Source: Actinophytocola gossypii (GTDB lineage Bacteria; Actinomycetota; Actinomycetes; Mycobacteriales; Pseudonocardiaceae). From it: 64,000 nt of DNA. Shown here piece by piece: positions 17,506 through 25,106 of this stretch (the stretch's first letter is position 1; each line of letters begins with the position of its first letter). Below the pieces are notes generated by a model. The model was given only the letters and a program-made list of their open reading frames with translations, ran no database searches and was not told where the DNA came from. Location: NCBI RefSeq assembly GCF_025165815.1, contig NZ_JAFFZE010000017.1, forward strand, positions 1 through 64,000. Direction: 5' to 3'. The position numbers were made by a program, and so were the translations under genes.

Positions 17506-18924
17506 ATGGACGGGATCCGACCGGTCAGGCGGCTCGGTGCGGCCTGCGCCGCCGCCGTGCTGGCCTGCCTCGCCACCCCGGTGCCGGCGGGTGCCCAGGA
17601 CGAGCCGGCCGGGGTCACGGCCGAACTCGCCTACACCTGCCTGTTCCCGTCCGGCGAGCAGCCGGTCGCGCTCGACGTCACCGCGTCGTACCCGGAGGGT
17701 GTCGTCGGCGAGCCGGTCCGGCCGGTGGACCCGGTGCTGCTGGTGACCCTGCCGCCCACCGCGCTCGCCGACCTCACCGCCGCCGGTGCCGCCGCGGTGA
17801 CGGCCGTGGTCCGCCTGGACACCACCGTCACCCGGCCGGGTGGCGAGGTGCCGGGGGCCTGGGCCGGCGCGCACCTCACGCCCGCGCCGCTGCCGGCCGA
17901 GGGTGACCTGGTGCTCTCGGCGCCGGCCGAGGTGGAGCGGATCATGCCGGCGGCCGAGGGGGAGGTCACCTACACGGCGGGCGCGCTGTCGGTGGAGTTC
18001 ACCGGCTACCGGGCCGACGGCACCGCGACCGAGCCCCCGGTGATCGGCGTGGACTGCACGGCCGACCCGTCGCAGGACACCGTGCTGGCGACCGTGCCGG
18101 TGTCCGCGGCCCCCTCGGACACCCCCGGTTCGTCGTCGGCGGCGCCACCGCCGGTGCCCGAACTTCCCGGCGGGATCCCGAGCCGGGAGCCCCGGGTGGC
18201 CCAGGAGGACGGCGACGTGCCGCCGGAGTGTCACCTGATCGAGGGCGTGGAGTCGACGTACAAGAACCCGTTCTGCGCCTACCTCACCGGCTTCACCACG
18301 GTCAAGAAGCTGAACGCGTCTGCGTTCCAGCCGGCCGGGATCCAGAACATCGCGGTCTCCGACTTCGTCGTTCCCTGCGACGCGGGCGAAGGCGGCCTCG
18401 TCATCTGCCAGTACGCGCGGACCCAGCCGGACTTCGGTGGCGAGCCGAAGCTGCCGCCCGCGCCGAACTGGTTCCTGAACTTCGGCTTCGTCCCGGTCCA
18501 CGCCACCATGCAGCTGACCCAGGACGGCCTCGCCGAGGTGGACCAGTGGTCGACGTTCGTCCCCGGGTCCCCGCCACGCTACGACGGGCTCACCACCGTG
18601 GAGGTCGACCTGTGGGCGCGCATCTACGACGTCGAGGTCAACGGCGTCCCGCTCGACGTCGGGCCCAACTGCCGCACCGAGGCGGCGATCGACGCCACGC
18701 TGACCGCCACCTACGACAGCTACTCGATCAATGAGGGCGGTCTGCTGGAGGGCGAGGTGACCATTCCGGCGTTCGACGGCTGCGGGGTGACCGAGGATCT
18801 CGACCCGTTGTTCACCGGCGCCATTTCCGGTCCCAACAACTATGTGCGCATGACGCAGGGTGTGGTCTGCGCGTTCGCCACGAACAAGCGGGGCTGCCCG
18901 CCGCAGATTCCGGAACCGCTCTGA
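17506..18924 (+). CDS. Secreted DUF6801-like protein, second of three after mce
   Basis: 472 residues. A signal peptide (about 1-30, ending VPAGAQD) is followed by a domain resembling DUF6801 (about 35-200, beginning AELAYTCLFPSGEQPVALDV). A Ser/Pro linker (about 205-230) then leads to a second Cys-containing domain (about 240-472). The two-domain layout looks like a wall-exposed or secreted protein. The DUF6801 assignment is from memory of the family pattern and is moderately sure; no activity is known. A 39-base stretch at 17761-17799 is identical to intergenic DNA at 30167-30205. Confidence 0.65.
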   Translation: MDGIRPVRRLGAACAAAVLACLATPVPAGAQDEPAGVTAELAYTCLFPSGEQPVALDVTASYPEGVVGEPVRPVDPVLLVTLPPTALADLTAAGAAAVTAVVRLDTTVTRPGGEVPGAWAGAHLTPAPLPAEGDLVLSAPAEVERIMPAAEGEVTYTAGALSVEFTGYRADGTATEPPVIGVDCTADPSQDTVLATVPVSAAPSDTPGSSSAAPPPVPELPGGIPSREPRVAQEDGDVPPECHLIEGVESTYKNPFCAYLTGFTTVKKLNASAFQPAGIQNIAVSDFVVPCDAGEGGLVICQYARTQPDFGGEPKLPPAPNWFLNFGFVPVHATMQLTQDGLAEVDQWSTFVPGSPPRYDGLTTVEVDLWARIYDVEVNGVPLDVGPNCRTEAAIDATLTATYDSYSINEGGLLEGEVTIPAFDGCGVTEDLDPLFTGAISGPNNYVRMTQGVVCAFATNKRGCPPQIPEPL

Positions 18925-18970
18925 CTTTTCTTTCTCGGTCCAATTGTCGAAACCGCCCGAGGAGACAAGC

Positions 18971-19906
18971 ATGTCCATTTTCAGAAAGTCCGCGTTGCTC
19001 ACCGCCGCGCTGGCCACCGCTCTGCTCGGCGTCACCGCACCCGTCGCCGCGGCGACCGACCCGCCGACGCTGGCCGGCGCGTGGGCCCCGCTGAACCGCT
19101 GCGCGGTCGACGACCCGGCGATGCTCGCCGCGGACGGCGTCGCGGTGGTCGCGGCCTGCCTGTCGTCCAGCTCGGCCGGCGGCTCGATCACCATCGGCGA
19201 GACCACGCTCACCACCGGCGCCAACGACCTGCAGGCCGGCGTGCTCAACCGCGGTGGCGACTACACCCTCGTCGCGCCGGACGGCGGCGCGGTGGTCGGC
19301 GATCCGGTCCAGGTCCCCGGTGGTCTGCTGGGCCTGATGTGCCCCAGCGACATCCCGTTCATCTCCGACATCTGCGAGCGGGTGGTCGGCAGTCCGCTCA
19401 ACCGGGTGACCGCCACCATCGAGGCCGCCGGCACGCCGACGGACTTCAACCTCGGCGCCGGCCTCGGCGTCGGCGAGCCGATCGTGACGCTGCCGGTGAA
19501 GATCCGCCTGGACAACCCGTTCCTCGGCTCGAACTGCCACATCGGCTCCGACGACGACCCGATCCTGCTGCGTCCCGCGAACCTGACCCGCCCCACCGGC
19601 GGCATGGTCCGCTTCGACGCCGACGGCACTCCGAACCCCACCGGCGAGATGGGCTACATCTCCCTGTCCGGCGCCGACCAGGGCGACAGCACGTTCGCCG
19701 TCCCCGGCGCCGACGGCTGCGGATTCCTCGGCCTGCTCAACGGCGCCGTCAACCTCCAACAAGGGCTCCCGTCCCCCGCCGGCGAGAACAGCCTCACCCT
19801 CACCAACGCCACCACCAACCTCGGCGGCTTCCAGATCCCCCGCAACTTCGCCCCCACCCAGGGCGAACAACTCTCCACCCGCTGGCACGCCGCCATCACC
19901 AACTGA
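18971..19906 (+). CDS. Secreted protein of unknown function, third of three after mce
   Basis: 311 residues from ATG 18971, with GGAG 6 bases before it. A signal peptide (about 1-28, ending PVAAATD) is followed by a beta-rich domain with several Cys (NRCAVD, AACLSS, LMCPSDIP, DICERV, SNCHIG, DGCGFL). It is similar in style to the two preceding secreted proteins. I do not recognise the family. It is the last gene of the mce-linked cluster and runs into an array of palindromic repeats. Confidence 0.75.
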   Translation: MSIFRKSALLTAALATALLGVTAPVAAATDPPTLAGAWAPLNRCAVDDPAMLAADGVAVVAACLSSSSAGGSITIGETTLTTGANDLQAGVLNRGGDYTLVAPDGGAVVGDPVQVPGGLLGLMCPSDIPFISDICERVVGSPLNRVTATIEAAGTPTDFNLGAGLGVGEPIVTLPVKIRLDNPFLGSNCHIGSDDDPILLRPANLTRPTGGMVRFDADGTPNPTGEMGYISLSGADQGDSTFAVPGADGCGFLGLLNGAVNLQQGLPSPAGENSLTLTNATTNLGGFQIPRNFAPTQGEQLSTRWHAAITN

Positions 19907-19910
19907 CCCC

Positions 19911-20010
19911 GCGAGTCGTACCTTCCCGGAACGTACGACTCACCGCCCCGGAACGTACGACTCGCGACCTCCGCGAGTCGTACGTTCCCGTCGCGCGAGT
20001 CGTACGTTCC
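19911..20010. repeat. Array of five GCGAGTCGTACGTTCC-type repeats between convergent genes
   Basis: Five copies of a 14-16 base unit: forward at 19911-19926 (one mismatch), reverse at 19928-19941 and 19950-19964, forward at 19973-19988 and 19995-20010. Forward and reverse copies can pair into alternative hairpins. It fills the whole gap between the convergent secreted-protein and PucR genes, so it probably acts as a two-way terminator. Confidence 0.75.
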
Positions 20011-20018
20011 GGCGGGTC

Positions 20019-21266
20019 TTACCGGCGTTCCCTCGGCGTTGGCAGCACCACGTCGGCGGTCGGTGTGCGGGGCAGTGGGCGGCCGGGTGGGGCCGCCCGC
20101 AGCACCAGTTCGAGTTCGAACCGCTGGTCCGGGTCGTGCAGCAGGTCGCCGAACGACAGGTCCAGCTGTCGCATTCGGTACCGCACCGTCTGCGGGTGCA
20201 CCCCGAGCTGCCCGGCCATGTCCTGCACGCTGCCCCGGGTGTCGAGCCACGCGCGCAGCGTCTCCAGCGTGCGTTCCCGCTGCTTGACCGTCAGCCCGCG
20301 CAGCGGCGCCATCAGCCGGTCCCGCAACGTTTCCAGCAGCCGGTCGTCGGAGTGCACCAGCACCGTCGACAGGTGCTGCTCGCACCGGACGACCTGCCGG
20401 TCGGCGATCACCCCGTGCTGCGCGAGCGACAGCGCCTTGCGTGCCCAGCGCAGCGCGTGCGCCACCGCGTCGAGCCGCACGCACGGGCCGACGGACAGCC
20501 GGCAGGCGGGCAGCGCGGCGCGGATGCGGGCGAGCCGGGCCTCGGTGACCACGCCGGGTACCAGCAGGCGCGGCTCGATCCCGTCCAGGTCGGCCAGCAC
20601 GTCGCCGTCGAGGGTGGGTTTGCGCTGGTTGTGCCCGGTGCCGGGGAGGGTCTGCACCGCGATCGGGGAGGCGTGCTCCGGCACGGTCCACCCGATCAGC
20701 TGCGCCAGCTCCGCGATCGCGACGGTCGGGGCTGGCGGGGTCTGCAGGATCATCCCGAGCAGGCGGCGGCGCCAGGTCTCCAACGCGCCGGCCGAGGTGG
20801 CCTTGGCCTCCAGGTACCCGTCGAGGGCGACCGAGGCGAGCTTGTCCATGTACGCGAACACCGCGTCGGCCAGCTGCGACATGACGGACGAGGAAAGCCC
20901 GTTCCGCTTGCCGACTCGCATCATCCTGCGCCAGGAGACGCGGGCGCCGACCCGGTAGGCGGCCTGGAGGTCGTCGAGGGAACGGCCCTCGCGCATCTCG
21001 TTCTGGCCCAGCTTGTGGTGCACCTCGTAGCACTTCTGCGCGGAGGTGTCCGGGTTGGCGATCTGCTCGATGAACAGGTTGAGGGCGTGCTGCACGCCGG
21101 CGCGGATGGACTTGCCGTACGGGCCGTCCAGCGGGCGCGCGTAGGCGGGGATCTTGGCCCGGATCTCGTCGACGATCTCGGTGGCGAGGCTCGCCAGCTC
21201 CGGCCGGAGGACGTCGGCGAGCCTCCGGGGTAAGACGCCTCCATCGACCCGGTACTCGACCGTCAT
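20019..21266 (-). CDS. PucR-type helix-turn-helix regulator with RsbT co-antagonist-like domain
   Basis: 415 residues. The N-terminal 170 residues resemble the RsbT co-antagonist domain (EIRAKIPAYARPLDGPYG, HHKLGQNEMREGRS). A GGDEF-like central region follows. The C terminus is a PucR/CdaR HTH (DTRGSVQDMAGQLGVHPQTVRYRMRQL). The start is set at ATG 21266, which has GAGGAG 7 bases upstream; the open frame extends 21 bases further to an unlikely start. It is transcribed away from the AHSA1 gene, with a 203-base AT-rich region between. The target genes are unknown. Confidence 0.85.
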   Translation of the reverse strand: MTVEYRVDGGVLPRRLADVLRPELASLATEIVDEIRAKIPAYARPLDGPYGKSIRAGVQHALNLFIEQIANPDTSAQKCYEVHHKLGQNEMREGRSLDDLQAAYRVGARVSWRRMMRVGKRNGLSSSVMSQLADAVFAYMDKLASVALDGYLEAKATSAGALETWRRRLLGMILQTPPAPTVAIAELAQLIGWTVPEHASPIAVQTLPGTGHNQRKPTLDGDVLADLDGIEPRLLVPGVVTEARLARIRAALPACRLSVGPCVRLDAVAHALRWARKALSLAQHGVIADRQVVRCEQHLSTVLVHSDDRLLETLRDRLMAPLRGLTVKQRERTLETLRAWLDTRGSVQDMAGQLGVHPQTVRYRMRQLDLSFGDLLHDPDQRFELELVLRAAPPGRPLPRTPTADVVLPTPRERR

Positions 21267-21361
21267 ACGCAGTCTCCTCGCCGCCACCGCGCGTCGTTGA
21301 GGGGTGGCACCGTACGTATCGGTCCGATGACGCGATCTGTGACATCTGGATGGAACAAACC

Positions 21362-21376
21362 GACTGATTCTCAGTC
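21362..21376. promoter_or_regulatory. Short palindrome in the divergent PucR/AHSA1 promoter region
   Basis: GACTGA-TTC-TCAGTC is a perfect 6-base dyad in the AT-richer 203-base gap. A TATATT -10-like hexamer at 21430-21435 lies 35 bases before the AHSA1 start. It may be the binding site of the PucR or ArsR regulator encoded on either side. Confidence 0.35.
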
Positions 21377-21469
21377 TGGTGACAAAACCACGGCGGAAAA
21401 CTGTGCGTCCATGACAACTGGCCGCAGTGTATATTCACGCCGGGAAATATTGCTGATTGGAGATGCGGG

Positions 21470-21901
21470 ATGCTGGAGACGATGGAGTCGCTACCGGACG
21501 GCCGGGTCGCGCTGCGGTTCACGCGCCGGCTCGCCCACCCGCGCGAGCTGGTGTGGCGTGCGCTGACCGAGCGTGAACACCTGCGCGCCTGGTTCGTCGA
21601 CATCCTCGACTACGAGCGCTCTCGGCTGGACTTCGCACCCGGTGCCGACCTGGCGTTCGTGGTCGGCGACCTGCCGACGGGTCGAGGCCGGGTCACCGCC
21701 CACGACCCGCCCGTGCTGCTCGAGTACACCTGGGACGCCGAGGTCCTGCGCTTCGAACTCGCCGAGGACGGCGACGGCTGCCTGCTCACGTTCACCAACA
21801 TCGTCGACGGGCCCGAGACCGCGACCGCGGTGGCCACCGGCTGGGACACCGGTCTCGACCGACTGGTCACGTACCTGGGTGGACTGGATGCGGTCGGGTA
21901 G
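21470..21901 (+). CDS. AHSA1/SRPBCC-domain protein
   Basis: 143 residues covering one START/SRPBCC fold: FTRRLAHPRELVWRALTEREHLRAWF is the typical first helix pair, and a C-terminal helix ends WDTGLDRLVTYLGGL. Such proteins bind small hydrophobic ligands. The gene overlaps the following ArsR repressor by 14 bases. This AHSA1-ArsR pairing is widespread in actinobacteria, usually as a self-controlled unit. GGAG lies shortly before ATG 21470. Confidence 0.85.
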   Translation: MLETMESLPDGRVALRFTRRLAHPRELVWRALTEREHLRAWFVDILDYERSRLDFAPGADLAFVVGDLPTGRGRVTAHDPPVLLEYTWDAEVLRFELAEDGDGCLLTFTNIVDGPETATAVATGWDTGLDRLVTYLGGLDAVG

Positions 21902-22229
21902 CCCGTCGGTGTTCGACCTGCTGGCGGAGCCGAACCGCAGGCGGATCCTCGACCTCCTGTGCGCCGGCGAGCGCAGTGCCGGCGAGTTCGTCGACCACCT
22001 GCCGCTCGCTCAGCCCACGGTGTCCAAGCACCTCAAGCTCCTGCGTGACGCCGGCCTGGTCGAGGTCCGGCAGGATGCCCAGCGCCGCGTCTACCGGCTG
22101 CGTCCGGCCCCGCTGGCCGAGGTCGACGCCTGGCTGGAGCCGTACCGCGCGCACTGGCGCGCTCGTATCGACGCCCTTGAGCGACACCTCGACACGGTGG
22201 TGGAAGCCGATCGGGGTCCGAGGTCGTGA
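21888..22229 (+). CDS. ArsR-family winged-helix repressor
   Basis: 113 residues. The winged helix (VFDLLAEPNRRRILDLLCAGERSAGEFVDHL, then PTVSKHLKLLRDAGLVEVRQ) matches ArsR repressors that lack a metal site and accompany AHSA1 proteins. The C terminus is a helix of the SdpR/YczG style (ALERHLDTVV). ATG 21888 overlaps the AHSA1 gene; GTG 21909 is an alternative start. It likely represses its own two-gene operon. Confidence 0.85.
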   Translation: MRSGSPSVFDLLAEPNRRRILDLLCAGERSAGEFVDHLPLAQPTVSKHLKLLRDAGLVEVRQDAQRRVYRLRPAPLAEVDAWLEPYRAHWRARIDALERHLDTVVEADRGPRS

Positions 22230-22246
22230 ATCCAGCGGGCCCGTGC

Positions 22247-22267
22247 TAGTATCGAACAGGCGTTCGA
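22247..22267 (+). promoter_or_regulatory. Perfect LexA (SOS) box and -10 element before imuA'
   Basis: TCGAACAGGCGTTCGA (22252-22267) matches the actinobacterial/mycobacterial SOS consensus TCGAAC-N4-GTTCGA with no mismatch. A -10-like TAGTAT (22247-22252) overlaps its left edge, so LexA would block the polymerase. A 5' leader of about 60 bases with GGGGAGG follows. Confidence 0.9.
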
Positions 22268-22318
22268 GTTGTGTGCTGCCTTCCCCGCGGCGCGTGCGGA
22301 GTCGTAGGGGAGGCAGGT

Positions 22319-23314
22319 ATGCGGATGCCGGCGTTGGGTGCGTCGCTGGCCACTTCCGGTGCGGTCGGGGTGGCCAGCGACCTGACGACGGCGCCGTCCG
22401 GTCGGGTGCGGATGCTACCCGTGCATCCCGACCTGGCGGCTCTGTTCCCGTGGGGCGGTCTGCGCCGGGGGAGCACGGTGTCCGTGCGCGGCTCCACGTC
22501 GTTGCTGCTGGCTCTGCTGGCCGAGGCCACCGCGGGTGACTCCTGGGCCGCCGTGGTCGGCCTGCCCGACGTGGGCATGGTCGCCGCGGCGGAGCTGGGG
22601 GTGGCGGTCGACCGGGTGGCCCTGGTGCGTAATCCCGGCGCCGAACATCCCAGGGTGGTGGCGGCGCTCCTGGACGGCATGGACCTGGTGGTCACCGCCC
22701 GCGGCCGCCTGACGGATGCGCAGGCGCGTCGCCTGTCGGCCCGTGCCCGCCACAGAGGTGCCGTCCTCCTGACCACCGACCCCTGGCCCACCACCGACGT
22801 GGACCTGTACCGCACCACCACCCACTGGTCCGGCCTGGGCGAAGGTCACGGCCACCTCACCCACCGCGAGACCACGATCCGATCCCAGGGTCGAGGCGCC
22901 GCCACCCGCCCGGTCCACGTCGCTCTGCAACTTCCCGGCCGTGCCGGTGCCGTCGCTCCCGTCCCGGCGCCCCACCTCCACCGAGTCCGCGCCGCGAGTC
23001 CCCGCGTGATCCCCCGCACGGCGCCCGTTCCCAACCCGCGAGTCCCCCGCTCGCAACGCCGAACCCGCCGAACCGGAACATCGGAATCACCGGACGGCAG
23101 CGCGTCTCTCGTCGGACGGCAGTGTGGGGCTCGCGGAGTTCGCGAGCCCGTACACGTGCGAGTCCCACGTCGCGTCGCGCGAGTGTCCACGTCGTGCGTT
23201 CCCGGTGCGCGAGTTCGGCGTTCGTGGGTCGTGTCGGGGCGTGTGCGGGTGCTGTCGCAAGGGCTCCGCGCCTCTCCGGTGAAGGCGTTTGACACCCTCC
23301 CTGATCGAACGTAA
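22319..23314 (+). CDS. imuA': ImuA'-like mutasome protein (RecA-fold) with unusual C-terminal extension
   Basis: 331 residues from ATG 22319, with GGGGAGG 5 bases before it. The first 220 or so residues resemble actinobacterial ImuA' (Rv3395c type): LFPWGGLRRGSTVSVRGSTSLLLALLAEA is a RecA-like P-loop region without a canonical Walker A, and PWPTTDVDLYRTTTHWSG follows. In mycobacteria it works with ImuB and DnaE2 in damage-induced mutagenesis. Residues beyond about 225 are Arg/Pro/Val-rich, look non-homologous and read through palindromic DNA (hairpin 23127-23149). The native stop may have been lost. A perfect SOS box lies upstream. Confidence 0.8.
   Translation: MRMPALGASLATSGAVGVASDLTTAPSGRVRMLPVHPDLAALFPWGGLRRGSTVSVRGSTSLLLALLAEATAGDSWAAVVGLPDVGMVAAAELGVAVDRVALVRNPGAEHPRVVAALLDGMDLVVTARGRLTDAQARRLSARARHRGAVLLTTDPWPTTDVDLYRTTTHWSGLGEGHGHLTHRETTIRSQGRGAATRPVHVALQLPGRAGAVAPVPAPHLHRVRAASPRVIPRTAPVPNPRVPRSQRRTRRTGTSESPDGSASLVGRQCGARGVREPVHVRVPRRVARVSTSCVPGARVRRSWVVSGRVRVLSQGLRASPVKAFDTLPDRT
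23127..23149. other. Hairpin inside the imuA' 3' extension
   Basis: GGGCTCGCG (23127-23135) and CGCGAGCCC (23141-23149) form a perfect 9-base stem with a 5-base loop. It lies in the part of the reading frame with no family match, together with degenerate GCGAGT/GTTCC motifs like those at 19911-20010. It looks more like intergenic repeat DNA than coding DNA. Confidence 0.5.
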
Positions 23315-23323
23315 GTTCGAAAC
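23289..23323 (+). promoter_or_regulatory. imuB promoter with second perfect SOS box; predicted leaderless start
   Basis: The -35 TTGACA (23289-23294), a 17-base spacer and the -10 TAAGTT (23312-23317) form a near-consensus promoter. LexA box TCGAACGTAAGTTCGA (23305-23320) overlaps the -10 and has no mismatch. The start of transcription should fall about 7 bases after the -10, at or next to the A of the imuB ATG (23324). No Shine-Dalgarno can fit, so the mRNA is probably leaderless. Confidence 0.85.
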
Positions 23324-24898
23324 ATGAACAGCAACCGGGCACCGCATCGCATGCTCGTCGTGTGGTGTCCGGACTGGCCGGTGACCGCCGCGAGCGCGGC
23401 GGCCGCGGCACTCCCACAGCGGCCTGTCGCAGTGGTCACCGGCACCCTCGTCGTCGCGGCGAACGCGTTGGCCAGGTTCGAGGGCGTCCGCCGCGGGATG
23501 CGGCGGCGTGAGGCGCAGGGCCGTTGTCCCGAACTCACCGTCCTCCCCGACGACCCCGACCGCGACGCCCGGCTGTTCGAACCCGTCGCCGCCGCGGTGG
23601 AGGAACTCGCGGTCGGCGTCGAGATCGTCCGGCCCGGCATCGTCGCCGTGCCGGCGCGTGGTCCGGCCGGTTACTTCGGCGGTGAGGAGGTCGCCGCCGA
23701 GCGCATCATCGACCAGGTCGCCACCCGCACCGGCGCGGAGTGCCAGGTCGGCGTGGCCGACGGCCTGTTCGCCGCCGTCCTCGCCGCCCGGCGCGGCCTG
23801 GTCATCGCCCCCGGCGCGACCCCGGAGTTCCTCGCCCCGCTGAGCATCCGCGAGCTGCACCGCCCCGCCGAGGCCCAGGACCGCGCCGAACTGGTCGACC
23901 TGCTCCGCCGCCTCGGCCTGCGCACGCTGGGCGCGTTCGCCGAGATCCCCGAACGCGACATCTCCGCCCGCTTCGGCGCCGACGCCGTCCAGGCGCACCG
24001 ACTGGCCGCCGGCCGCGAGGAACGCCCACCCGCCCGTCGCGCCCCACCGCCCGAGCTGACCGTCACCGAACCCCTCGACCCCCCGGTCGAACGGGTCGAC
24101 GCCGCCGCGTTCGTCGCCCGCCACCTGGCCGAACGCCTGCACACCGTCCTCGCCCGGCACGGCCTGGCCTGCACCCGCCTCGCCATCCACGCCGCCACCC
24201 CCGCCGGCGAGGAACGCGAACGCGTCTGGCGCTGCGCCGAGCCCCTGACCCCGAACGGCATCGCCGACCGGGTGCGCTGGCAACTCGACGGCTGGCTCCG
24301 CGACACCAGGCTCTCCGCCGGCATCACCAAGCTGACCCTCACCCCCGTCGAGGTCATCGAGGGCACCACCCTCCAACTGGACCTGTGGCGCGGCGAAGGC
24401 CGAGCCGAGGCCGACGAACGCGCCGCCCGAGCGATGGTCCACGTCCAGGGCCTGCTGGGCCCCGAATCCGTGGTCACCCCCGTCCTCGGCGGCGGCCGCA
24501 CCCCCGCCGAACGGGTCCACCACGTCCCCTGGGGCGACGAACGCGTCCCCGCCGCCACCCCGAACGCGCCCTGGCCAGGTCGCGTACCCCCGCCAACCCC
24601 CGCCACGGTTCCTCCGGTTCCGTTACCCGCCACCCTCACCGACCCAGGCGGGCGCCCCGTCTCCGTCACCGCTCGCGCCGAGCTGACCGCGCCCCCCGCG
24701 CACCTGTCCTGGAACGGCCGTCGACGCCCGGTGGTCGCCTGGTCCACCCCCTGGCCCGCGGACGAACGCTGGTGGACCGAGCCCATTCACCGCACGCGCC
24801 TCCAACTGGTGGTAGCCGAGTCCGAAAAGGACAGCCAAACCGCGCTCCTCCTCACCCTCACCGGCGAAAAGTGGACAGTAGAAGGGATGTACGACTGA
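23324..24898 (+). CDS. imuB: ImuB: Y-family polymerase homologue of the SOS mutasome
   Basis: 524 residues. It is a Y-family DNA polymerase relative (LVVWCPDWPV at the start, little-finger region at about 250-350). The acidic active-site residues of true Y-family enzymes are not where expected, as in mycobacterial ImuB, which acts as an adaptor rather than a polymerase. QLDLW at about 351-355 fits a beta-clamp-binding motif (mycobacterial form QLPLW). It bridges the clamp, ImuA' and DnaE2. It has its own SOS promoter 3 bases upstream and overlaps the next small ORF by one base. Confidence 0.92.
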   Translation: MNSNRAPHRMLVVWCPDWPVTAASAAAAALPQRPVAVVTGTLVVAANALARFEGVRRGMRRREAQGRCPELTVLPDDPDRDARLFEPVAAAVEELAVGVEIVRPGIVAVPARGPAGYFGGEEVAAERIIDQVATRTGAECQVGVADGLFAAVLAARRGLVIAPGATPEFLAPLSIRELHRPAEAQDRAELVDLLRRLGLRTLGAFAEIPERDISARFGADAVQAHRLAAGREERPPARRAPPPELTVTEPLDPPVERVDAAAFVARHLAERLHTVLARHGLACTRLAIHAATPAGEERERVWRCAEPLTPNGIADRVRWQLDGWLRDTRLSAGITKLTLTPVEVIEGTTLQLDLWRGEGRAEADERAARAMVHVQGLLGPESVVTPVLGGGRTPAERVHHVPWGDERVPAATPNAPWPGRVPPPTPATVPPVPLPATLTDPGGRPVSVTARAELTAPPAHLSWNGRRRPVVAWSTPWPADERWWTEPIHRTRLQLVVAESEKDSQTALLLTLTGEKWTVEGMYD

Positions 24899-25098
24899 TG
24901 CCAAGGGACCCCCGATCCTGCCGCGAATGCCGAACCCTGGACGGAAGCTGCAGACAGTTCGTCATCGGCCACCCCGACCCGGTGTGCGTCGCCGGCTACC
25001 CCAGCCACCGGCGGCAACCGGTCAACCCCGACCTGTTCGGCCTCGACCTGCTGATCCCAGCCCCACGCCGTTCCCCGGAGAACGCCCGCACCCACTGA
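24898..25098 (+). CDS. Small Cys-rich protein between imuB and dnaE2 (unknown)
   Basis: 66 residues from ATG 24898, which shares one base with the imuB stop. Cys8, Cys11, Cys18, His25 and Cys30 could bind a zinc ion (C-x2-C-x6-C-x6-H-x4-C). The C terminus contains NPDLFGLDLLIP, whose DLFGLDLL part resembles a hydrophobic docking or clamp-binding peptide. I know no named family. Its position in an SOS-induced transcript with imuB and dnaE2 suggests a mutasome accessory factor; this is inference. Third codon positions are mostly G or C, in line with a real gene. Confidence 0.65.
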   Translation: MPRDPRSCRECRTLDGSCRQFVIGHPDPVCVAGYPSHRRQPVNPDLFGLDLLIPAPRRSPENARTH

Positions 25099-25106
25099 AG
25101 GCGCCC

